From Muribaculaceae bacterium (GTDB taxonomy: Bacteria > Bacteroidota > Bacteroidia > Bacteroidales > Muribaculaceae), in assembly GCA_024400895.1 (NCBI GenBank), contig JAKSMA010000037.1, positions 1 to 13,171 of the forward strand: DNA of 13,171 nucleotides, in the 5' to 3' direction. The notes below the pieces were generated by a model. It was not told where the DNA came from and searched no databases. It was given only the letters and a program-made list of their open reading frames with translations. The position numbers were made by a program, and so were the translations under genes. How positions within the stretch are numbered: position 1 is the first letter of the stretch; each line of letters starts with the position of its first letter. Below are positions 7,381 to 13,171 of the stretch, in pieces.

Positions 7381-7398
7381 GAAAGACAGGTGTCTTTC
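7381..7398. repeat. Perfect inverted repeat, 8-bp arms
   Basis: GAAAGACA (7381-7388) and TGTCTTTC (7391-7398) are perfect reverse complements separated by 2 nt. Position just upstream of the 37-codon ORF on the - strand suggests an operator or a short hairpin. There is no strong T-run on either side, so it is not called a terminator. Confidence 0.5.
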
Positions 7399-7463
7399 AC
7401 TCTTATCACTTCAAGGTGTTTCGACTTCTGTTTTTGCTCAATGGCATTTTTTTCTTTTTTAGT

Positions 7464-7480
7464 TATAACAAGTATAACAA
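7464..7480. repeat. Two 8-nt direct repeats TATAACAA
   Basis: TATAACAA occurs at 7464-7471 and 7473-7480, a 9-nt period close to one helical turn. It also forms a partial inverted repeat (GTTATA / TATAAC, 7462-7467 and 7473-7478 with the leading AG offset). This could be a regulator site, but the AT-richness makes chance possible. Confidence 0.35.
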
Positions 7481-7611
7481 CTTCTAAATATCAACCTTAT
7501 AATATGTATTTTCTTTTAGTTTTTAATAGAAATTTTGAACACCTATATGTGTCATACTATTCATTTTCAGTAAGATATGTACCCATTCTGCTGCCAAAAT
7601 GGTATCGAAAA

Positions 7612-7674
7612 GGTGTTTCGGGTGTTTCGGGTGTTTTAAGTGATTCAGGTGTTTATGGTAATTGGAGTGTTCAT
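7612..7674 (+). repeat. 9-nt tandem repeat, consensus GGTGTTTCG, seven units
   Basis: Two identical units (7612-7620, 7621-7629) are followed by five diverging ones (GGTGTTTTA, AGTGATTCA, GGTGTTTAT, GGTAATTGG, AGTGTTCAT). The + strand frame through it is open and would read Gly-Val-Ser triplets (GVSGVSGVLSDSGVYG) ending at TGA 7681-7683. I do not see a gene around it with a recognisable product, so it may be a minisatellite, or the end of a decayed coding repeat. Confidence 0.7.
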
Positions 7675-7709
7675 GGGGAGTGAAATCCAATCAGCTCTAC
7701 CAACTTAAC

Positions 7710-7731
7710 TCACCCCCCTCACCCCCCCCCT
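7710..7731 (+). repeat. C-rich tract with C6 and C9 homopolymer runs
   Basis: Within TCAC-C-rich sequence there are runs of six C (7713-7718) and nine C (7722-7730), each preceded by CA or A and followed by TCA or TC. Such runs are rare in this AT-rich window. They are prone to slippage in replication. No promoter or ORF start is clearly controlled by them; the nearest gene starts about 200 nt downstream. Confidence 0.7.
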
Positions 7732-7890
7732 CACTTTTCCCTTTTTGTCATTATTTTTACCGTCGTTATATTGGGGCTGGTATTAAACACTGTTACGATA
7801 AGATGAAATATGGAGTTTAAAATATAGGGGTTAATGTGCTTCTAAAGTATTTTTGAATAACAAAATTATCGCTATTTGCCGATATTTGTG

Positions 7891-7898
7891 TAAATTTG
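7891..7898 (+). promoter_or_regulatory. Candidate -7 box for the transporter pair
   Basis: TAAATTTG matches TAnnTTTG, 39 nt upstream of the ATG at 7938. No TTTG lies at the expected 19-21 nt spacing upstream (the nearest, 7875-7878, is too close), so the -33 part is weak or absent. Confidence 0.4.
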
Positions 7899-7937
7899 CA
7901 TATAATTTCAGATTAATATTTTAAAAACGATAAATAT

Positions 7938-9557
7938 ATGTCAGAAAACGTACAGAAAACTTTGAGAGATTCAGCGGCATTGCGCTGGCTTGCCTTGATT
8001 CTTCTCGCTGGAGCGATGTTCTGCTCCTACATTTTTATGGACATCTTGTCGCCTATTAAAGACTTGATGCAGGAAACTAAAGGATGGGATTCTACAGCAT
8101 TCGGTACGATGCAGGGTTCTGAAACATTCCTTAATGTGTTTGTGTTCTTCTTGATTTTTGCGGGTATTATTCTCGACAAGATGGGTGTTCGCTTCACAGC
8201 CATTCTTTCTGGTGCAGTTATGCTTGTTGGTTCTGTTATCAATTGGTATGCATTGACCGACATGTTTGCTGGCAGTGGACTTGAAAAATGGTTTACCGAC
8301 AATTTGAATTATATCCCAGTGTTTGATGAACTTGGAGTTTCTCCATTCTACCAGGGTATGCCAGCTTCTGCTAAATTCTCCGCTATTGGCTTCATGATTT
8401 TTGGCTGTGGTGTGGAAATGGCTGGTATCACAGTTTCACGTGGTATTGTGAAGTGGTTTAAAGGTCGTGAAATGGCGCTTGCAATGGGCTCAGAAATGGC
8501 TCTTGCACGTTTGGGTGTAGCTACTTGTATGATTTTCTCCCCAATGTTTGCTAAATGGGGTGGTGAAGTTTCGGTATCTCGTTCTGTTGCATTTGGCGTT
8601 GTATTGCTGATGATTGCGTTGATTATGTTTATCGTCTACGCATTTATGGATAAGAAGCTTGATTCACAAACTGGTGAAGCAGAAGAAAAAGATGATCCAT
8701 TCAAGATTAGCGACCTCGGTAAGATTCTTTCCGACAGTGGATTCTGGTTGGTGGCATTGTTGTGCGTGCTTTATTATTCTGCAATTTTCCCATTCCAGAA
8801 ATACGCGGTGAATATGCTTCAATGCAATCTCGTGTTCCATGAAGTGGATCCCACATCTATCTGGGCATCCAACACCGTCACCATCATTCAATATCTCATC
8901 ATGCTCGTGGTTGCAGCTGGTGCTTTCGCAAGCAACTTCTCAAAAAACAAGACTGCAAAGTATGGCTTGATGGGTGTTGCTGTGGCTGCATTGGTTGTGT
9001 TCTGCTATATGGGTTATATGCGTCAGAGCGCAGAAACCGTGTTTGCAGTATTCCCACTATTGGCAGTAGGTATTACCCCAATCCTTGGTAACTATGTTGA
9101 CCATAAGGGTAAGGCTGCTACTATGCTTGTGCTTGGCTCCCTCCTATTGATTGCTTGCCACCTTACATTTGCATTTGTTCTTCCTGCATTCAAGGGTAGT
9201 GAAGTTGGTGGTATCGTGATTGCATACCTCACCATTCTTGTGCTTGGTGCAAGTTTCTCACTTGTCCCAGCTTCTTTGTGGCCAAGTGTTCCAAAATTGG
9301 TTGATGAAAAGATTATTGGTAGTGCTTATGCACTTATCTTCTGGATTCAGAACATTGGTTTGTGGTTGTTCCCACTTCTTATTGGTAAGGTGCTCGACGC
9401 AACCAACCAGGGAGTTACCGACCCAGATAAACTCGACTACACAGCTCCATTGGTGATGCTTGCAAGTTTGGGTGTTGCAGCACTTGTGCTCGGCCTGATT
9501 CTTAAAGTCGTAGATAAGAAGAAAGGTCTTGGCTTGGAAGAACCAAATATTAAGTAA
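7938..9557 (+). CDS. MFS transporter, enlarged (about 14 membrane segments)
   Basis: Inner-membrane major facilitator superfamily protein, 539 residues. The MFS signature between TM2 and TM3 is visible as GIILDKMGVRF (76-86), and SRGIVKWFKGREMALAMG (167-184) is the TM4-5 loop. Hydrophobic segments cover 15-35, 62-80, 85-103, 147-165, 184-203, 215-236 and, in the C-half, 267-284, 312-332, 341-359, 368-384, 395-416, 424-445, 464-482 and 503-522. It is closely related to the next gene throughout, but has about 60 extra residues (roughly 310-367) with two additional hydrophobic segments, and a longer outer loop at 104-146. The substrate is unknown; distant relatives include anion and peptide carriers. 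The ATG start fits the paralogue's N-terminus. A candidate -7 box lies 39 nt upstream. Confidence 0.88.
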   Translation: MSENVQKTLRDSAALRWLALILLAGAMFCSYIFMDILSPIKDLMQETKGWDSTAFGTMQGSETFLNVFVFFLIFAGIILDKMGVRFTAILSGAVMLVGSVINWYALTDMFAGSGLEKWFTDNLNYIPVFDELGVSPFYQGMPASAKFSAIGFMIFGCGVEMAGITVSRGIVKWFKGREMALAMGSEMALARLGVATCMIFSPMFAKWGGEVSVSRSVAFGVVLLMIALIMFIVYAFMDKKLDSQTGEAEEKDDPFKISDLGKILSDSGFWLVALLCVLYYSAIFPFQKYAVNMLQCNLVFHEVDPTSIWASNTVTIIQYLIMLVVAAGAFASNFSKNKTAKYGLMGVAVAALVVFCYMGYMRQSAETVFAVFPLLAVGITPILGNYVDHKGKAATMLVLGSLLLIACHLTFAFVLPAFKGSEVGGIVIAYLTILVLGASFSLVPASLWPSVPKLVDEKIIGSAYALIFWIQNIGLWLFPLLIGKVLDATNQGVTDPDKLDYTAPLVMLASLGVAALVLGLILKVVDKKKGLGLEEPNIK

Positions 9558-9576
9558 AGAAATTATACACTACAAT

Positions 9577-9608
9577 GTGGGGCATGCATTTCATAGTGTG
9601 TGCCCCAT
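9577..9608 (+). terminator. Hairpin between the two transporter genes
   Basis: TGGGGCA (9578-9584) pairs with TGCCCCA (9601-9607), plus a G-U pair outside, around a 16-nt loop. The following sequence is TTATATTATC, a weak U-rich tail. It may terminate or attenuate transcription after the first transporter, giving more of that transcript than of the second. It also covers the in-frame GTG at 9600, arguing against that codon as the second gene's start. Confidence 0.5.
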
Positions 9609-9623
9609 TATATTATCATCGAT

Positions 9624-11009
9624 ATGACTCAAGTTATTCACAATAAATTGAATGAATCATCTGCTGCGCGTTGGACGGTATTGTTTATTGTCTCTGTGGT
9701 GATGATGATGGGGTATGTGGTGGCAAAAGAGATGTCGCCTTTACAATATTTTTTAGAATTACCTCAATCGCAAGGTGGTCTTGGATGGAACAGCAGTGAG
9801 TTCGGATTGTTTATCGGCTCTCGAGGATTTTTCAATGTCTATTTGCTGATGCTCTTCGTGAGTGGTGTGATTCTTGATAAAACAGGTGTGCGCTTTGCTG
9901 GCATGCTCTCGTGTGTACTGATGTTTGCTGGCACAGCAATAGATTATTATGCCATTGCAATAGCTTCACCTGTTCCCTCCACTGAAGTTACTTTCCACAC
10001 GCTTGGTTTAGACCATACCATGGTGAAAGACCAAGTGCTGATCTCGGCTTTTGGTTTTGCAGTATTTGGTATTGGCTACGAGCTTTGTGGTATTACAGTG
10101 TCGAAGGTGATTGTGAAGTGGTTCTCAGGAAAGGAAATGGCCTTGGCTATGGGAATACAGGTGGCTTTGGCGCGCCTGGGTACGGCATTAGCTCTTCTTG
10201 GTGGTCCTTTCTTGGCAAAATACTACGAGTTGTCTACCCCTATCTTAGTGGGGCTGTTCAGCGTCGGTATAGGTGTCGTTATCTATCTTGTTTATTGTGC
10301 TATGGACAGAAAACTTGATAGTGCATCGACTGCAGAAAATAAGGATGCAGAGAATACTGAAAAATTCAGTTTTAAAGGTCTCTTTAAAACGCTTAAAAGT
10401 CCTGGCTTCTGGCTGATTACGCTGCTGTGTATGCTCTATTATTCTGCGCTATACCCATTCCTTGACTTTGCCACTAAATTGATGATATCCAAGTATGGTG
10501 TGTCACCGGAATGGGCAGGAGGTATTTCTTCAATATTGCCATTTACATCTATTGTTCTCACGCCTCTTTTTGGCGGTGTCTATGACAGGGTTGGCAAAGG
10601 TGCAAGTATTATGATATTGGGCACTGCGATGCTCACAGTGGTGCTGATGGTATTCGCTCTCCCCTTCCATTCCAATTTGCTTGCAGTGGCTCTGATGCTC
10701 ATTCTTGGCGTGGCATTCTCTTTGCTTCCAAGTGTATTGTGGCCTGCAGTGCCCAAGATTGTGCCAGAAGAACAACTGGGTACAGCCTATTCAATCATCT
10801 ACTATATCCAGAACATTGGTTTGATGCTTGTGCCAATTATTATAGGCCATGTGTTAGACAATAATACTGTTGACGGAGTTGTTGATTATACTTCTGCAAT
10901 GTGGGTGTTCTCGGCAATCGGTGCCTTGGCTATTGTGGTGTCGGTGTTCTTGCTCATTCTTGACAAGAAATATCACTATGGTTTGCAAGATGCAAATGTG
11001 AAAGACTAA
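9624..11009 (+). CDS. MFS transporter, standard-size paralogue of the preceding gene
   Basis: Inner-membrane major facilitator superfamily protein of 461 residues and about 12 membrane segments. It matches the preceding protein along its length: GVILDKTGVRF (81-91) against GIILDKMGVRF, KVIVKWFSGKEMALAMG (161-177) against RGIVKWFKGREMALAMG, and YYIQNIGLMLVPIIIGHVLD (393-412) against FWIQNIGLWLFPLLIGKVLD. It lacks the two-helix insertion of its neighbour. The ATG at 9624 is preferred to the in-frame GTG at 9600, because the GTG lies in a hairpin and the ATG start aligns with the paralogue's N-terminus. The pair probably arose by tandem duplication. Its substrate is unknown. The stop is followed by a strong terminator. 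Confidence 0.87.
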   Translation: MTQVIHNKLNESSAARWTVLFIVSVVMMMGYVVAKEMSPLQYFLELPQSQGGLGWNSSEFGLFIGSRGFFNVYLLMLFVSGVILDKTGVRFAGMLSCVLMFAGTAIDYYAIAIASPVPSTEVTFHTLGLDHTMVKDQVLISAFGFAVFGIGYELCGITVSKVIVKWFSGKEMALAMGIQVALARLGTALALLGGPFLAKYYELSTPILVGLFSVGIGVVIYLVYCAMDRKLDSASTAENKDAENTEKFSFKGLFKTLKSPGFWLITLLCMLYYSALYPFLDFATKLMISKYGVSPEWAGGISSILPFTSIVLTPLFGGVYDRVGKGASIMILGTAMLTVVLMVFALPFHSNLLAVALMLILGVAFSLLPSVLWPAVPKIVPEEQLGTAYSIIYYIQNIGLMLVPIIIGHVLDNNTVDGVVDYTSAMWVFSAIGALAIVVSVFLLILDKKYHYGLQDANVKD

Positions 11010-11035
11010 GTTAATTAGTTTATCCCTTTATAAGC

Positions 11036-11064
11036 GAAGAAGCCAGATTCAATCTGGCTTCTTT
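11036..11064. terminator. Bidirectional hairpin terminator, transporter / PHP gene
   Basis: A near-perfect palindrome: AAGAAGCCAGATT pairs with AATCTGGCTTCTT around a very small loop (centre at 11050). It is followed by TTTATATT on the + strand, a good intrinsic terminator for the second transporter. The - strand PHP gene's stop codon (11064-11066) touches the stem, so the same hairpin can end that transcript too, with a poorer U-run. Confidence 0.85.
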
Positions 11065-11876
11065 TATATTGCTTCTTCATAAAGCTTCATTGCTTCAAAT
11101 CTCCCAGCATTAATTAATTCTGGATAATGTGCGTCGCTGTTAATTATCACAGGAGCATCGTATTTTTTTAGCAAAGTGAAGAATTGGGCGTTTGGGAAAA
11201 GACGTTTGTCGGTTGACCATTTCTTGGTGTTGATTTCTATGATTATTCCCTTGTCCATAATTGCTTCAAATAGATTGGCTACAAGCTTGTTATACCAAGG
11301 CTGTTGGTCGATTCCTTGTTTGAATTGACTTGCATTATGCCCTATTTTGTCGAAGTGTCCAATGATATCAAATCCACCTTTGTCCACCATGTCGGTTGAT
11401 TGTTTGTAGAATGATTTCACTACACCTTCAATATCATTGTCAAAATATTGGACCATCTTCTTGTTGAAGTTTTCAAAGTTGCCATCTATGTCTACATATT
11501 CGTCGCTATTGAACGATGGGATAAAATGCACGGAACTAATGCGATAGTCAAGCGGCATCTCTTGGAAATAGTTATTAAATGCGCCCCATGTGTCCAGATA
11601 GTCAATCTCCATTGAGGTGTAAATGTTGATTTTGCTGCTGTAGGTGCGTTTCAATCTATCCATTTCGCTGATGTATTGTTCCACTTTTTCTGCAGGCATG
11701 TTGCTTGGCGAGAAAAATGGAATCGGAGAGTGAGGACTCACGCCATAATGAGTGAATCCCGATTTGATTGCTTCAATGATAAACTCCTCTATGGGAGCAT
11801 GTCCGTCGCAAAATGGACTGTGGCTATGAAAATTATATAAACTACTTGATTGGGTTATGTTTTTAAAATCGATCAT
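11064..11876 (-). CDS. PHP-domain histidinol-phosphatase-like hydrolase
   Basis: 270-residue PHP (polymerase and histidinol phosphatase) family metallohydrolase, closest in layout to HisJ/HisK-type histidinol-phosphatases, which remove phosphate from L-histidinol phosphate in histidine synthesis. Metal-binding residues can be placed: HSH (17-19), DGH (23-25 region), SPHSP (47-51), the Glu of SMEIDY (88-93), His117 in SVHF, His174 in IGHFDK, and Asp248/His250 in NSDAHYP. No signal peptide is visible. It starts 1 nt after the mutL stop and is probably translated from the mutL transcript. No other histidine genes are near, so the true substrate may be a different phosphoester; family membership is surer than the reaction. 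Confidence 0.87.
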   Translation of the reverse strand: MIDFKNITQSSSLYNFHSHSPFCDGHAPIEEFIIEAIKSGFTHYGVSPHSPIPFFSPSNMPAEKVEQYISEMDRLKRTYSSKINIYTSMEIDYLDTWGAFNNYFQEMPLDYRISSVHFIPSFNSDEYVDIDGNFENFNKKMVQYFDNDIEGVVKSFYKQSTDMVDKGGFDIIGHFDKIGHNASQFKQGIDQQPWYNKLVANLFEAIMDKGIIIEINTKKWSTDKRLFPNAQFFTLLKKYDAPVIINSDAHYPELINAGRFEAMKLYEEAI

Positions 11877-11877
11877 G

Positions 11878-13171
11878 TTAAAACATTTTGTCTAATTGAT
11901 CATTGCTGATTACGGAAATAATAGTTTTGCCATCGGGCGTATAGTTGGGGCTTGGGAGGCTGAGGAGCTTTGCAAGCAAAGTGTCCATTTCTTCCAAAAG
12001 CATTGACTTTCCATAAGGTATGGCTGCAGATTGCGCCACACGCAATGCTATGCATTCATAAACCTTGGTTGCAATACTTGTGCCTCCTTGACTGACTTCA
12101 TCAATAACTTGGAGAATAGTGTCTTTTATATTGACATGTTCCATGCCGGCTGGAACTGCGTTTATCGACCAGTCATTGCCGCTTAATTGGGCAAGGTTGA
12201 AACCGATTTTCTCCATCTCTGGTTCCAGTTCTTTCAAAATGATGTTTTGCGTAGCTGTCAGTTGTAGTACTTCAGGGAATAGGATATGTTGCGAACTGAT
12301 GTTCATTCCATCAATCTGCTTCATATATTGCTCAAAAAGCACTCTGACATGGGCCCTATGCTGGTCCACTATCATCAAACCTGACTTGATTGGAGAAAGA
12401 ATATACCGTCCTTTCATCTGCATACAAACTGCTGCAGAAACTTCTGGAGTCAATATTTCGGCTTGTACTCCATTGTTAACAGGCTCTACTTCTCCAAAAT
12501 CAGCGAATGACTCTTTCACATCCTGTTCTGTGATTGAAGCAATTCCCTCTTGTTTACCCTTCTCAAAATTTTCGTATAATTTTTCCCAATCAGGAAGTGG
12601 ATTTGAAGAATAACTGTTGAAACCAGTGTTTTGTGGGCGATATGAAGACGTGCCTCCTCCATTAGAGCTGCTTCTTGGTTGTGACTTGAACGGGTTGTAG
12701 GTTGGGTCGATTCCGTTTTCGGGTGCTGTCACGATTGTATGGTCGTTGTATGCTGGTATTTCAGGTGCGTCTTTTGTATCAAAATCAATTTGAGGAACCG
12801 CACTAAAGCGACCAAGAGCTTCTTTTACTGCAGCTGCCAATATCTGCCAGATGGGCAATTCGTTCTCGAATTTAATTTCAGTCTTGGTAGGGTGAATATT
12901 TACATCAATACTCTCTGGGTCCACAGAAAAGTTTAAAAAGTAGTTTGGTTGCTCATCATCAGGAATGAGCTCGCCATAACTCGACATAATAGCTTTATGG
13001 AAATAAGGGTGACGCATGTATCTCCCATTCACAAATAGGTATTGTAAATAATTGCGCTTGCGTGACCCTTCGGGTTTGCTCACAAATCCAGTAATACGCA
13101 CAAGTGAGGTGTCGGTGTTGAGTGGCACAAGTTGTTGGTCCACTTTTCCTCCCCACAAAGAGGCAATTCTT
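11878..13171 (-). CDS. mutL: DNA mismatch repair protein MutL, C-terminal two thirds (5' end outside window)
   Basis: MutL links MutS mismatch recognition to downstream repair. The window holds about 430 codons, open to the edge at 13171; the ATPase motifs at the N-terminus are beyond it. Visible are the end of the N-terminal transducer domain (LFVNGRYMRHPYFHKA and DVNIHPTKTEIKF), a Ser/Gly/Asn-rich linker, and the C-terminal dimerisation domain (RYILSPIKSGLMIVDQHRAH onward, to SNDQLDKMF). The endonuclease motif DQHA-x2-E-x4-E is altered to DQHRAHVRVLFE (12366-12331): the first Glu is Val. The later zinc-site motifs (ACR and CPHGRP-like) appear as ALRVAQSAAIPYGKSM, without the Cys and His, and the FxR end is missing. 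The protein is thus probably not a nuclease itself. The PHP gene follows after 1 nt. Confidence 0.93.
   Translation of the reverse strand, partial: RIASLWGGKVDQQLVPLNTDTSLVRITGFVSKPEGSRKRNYLQYLFVNGRYMRHPYFHKAIMSSYGELIPDDEQPNYFLNFSVDPESIDVNIHPTKTEIKFENELPIWQILAAAVKEALGRFSAVPQIDFDTKDAPEIPAYNDHTIVTAPENGIDPTYNPFKSQPRSSSNGGGTSSYRPQNTGFNSYSSNPLPDWEKLYENFEKGKQEGIASITEQDVKESFADFGEVEPVNNGVQAEILTPEVSAAVCMQMKGRYILSPIKSGLMIVDQHRAHVRVLFEQYMKQIDGMNISSQHILFPEVLQLTATQNIILKELEPEMEKIGFNLAQLSGNDWSINAVPAGMEHVNIKDTILQVIDEVSQGGTSIATKVYECIALRVAQSAAIPYGKSMLLEEMDTLLAKLLSLPSPNYTPDGKTIISVISNDQLDKMF

Larger units (their letters stand above)
7399..7890. other. Long non-coding stretch between the element remnant and the transporter genes
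   Basis: About 490 nt without a convincing gene. It holds the short direct repeats at 7464-7480, the 9-nt repeat at 7612-7674 and the C-rich tracts at 7713-7730. The + strand frames open through 7212-7487 and 7375-7683 give Phe/Tyr/Ser-rich sequences with no recognisable feature and are not called as genes. No tRNA or structured-RNA family was recognised. Confidence 0.5.

Noticed and set aside
7612..7674. Repeat region as a CRISPR array
   Set aside because: The units are 9 nt, contiguous and without spacers; no cas genes are present.
9600..9623. Upstream GTG start for the second transporter
   Set aside because: It is located in the 3' arm of a hairpin and would add eight residues (MPHYIIID) with no counterpart in the paralogue.
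12119..12613. 164-codon open frame on the + strand
   Set aside because: Antisense to the MutL linker and C-terminal domain; Ser/Cys-rich shadow translation with no gene-like start.

Overview
The window looks like a chromosomal segment of a Bacteroidota bacterium, most likely order Bacteroidales (Prevotella/Muribaculaceae-like). Reasons: AT-rich DNA; the character of the encoded proteins (gmk-nadD-DUF5063-like run, a secreted endonuclease I with a dockerin tail, Bacteroidales-type MutL); candidate promoters fitting the Bacteroidota -7 consensus TAnnTTTG; and few Shine-Dalgarno sequences. The genus is inference.

Left third (1-4443, + strand): a tight housekeeping run. It holds the 3' end of guanylate kinase (gmk), nadD (NaMN adenylyltransferase), a DUF5063-like protein overlapping nadD by 8 nt, an M18 aminopeptidase and a phosphoglucomutase/phosphomannomutase. 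A strong symmetric hairpin (4463-4501) separates this run from the convergent gene at 4520-5557 (- strand), a secreted endonuclease I with a C-terminal type I dockerin.

Middle (about 5632-7937): an accessory, decayed region. On the - strand lies a broken reading frame (5882-7132) whose 3' half is a kinase-like domain of the type found in large 'polyvalent' proteins of phages and conjugative elements, interrupted by an in-frame TGA at 6596-6598. It is followed by a frame-broken tail (5632-5881) ending at a good ribosome binding site and the start codon of a next gene that is no longer there. Upstream of it are a promoter-like sequence, two very small candidate ORFs, an inverted repeat, a 9-nt tandem repeat and C-rich tracts. 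This is the most unusual part of the window and reads as the relic of an integrative/mobilizable element.

Right third: two tandem paralogous major-facilitator transporters (+ strand, 7938-11009), the first with about 60 extra residues carrying two additional membrane segments. They converge, across a perfect hairpin terminator, on a - strand pair: mutL (5' end beyond the window) and a PHP-family phosphatase gene 1 nt behind it. MutL here lacks the recognisable metal-binding endonuclease motifs.

No rRNA, tRNA, CRISPR array or intact insertion sequence was seen. I found no clear new defence or biosynthetic system; the polyvalent-kinase relic and the unequal transporter pair deserve the closest look.
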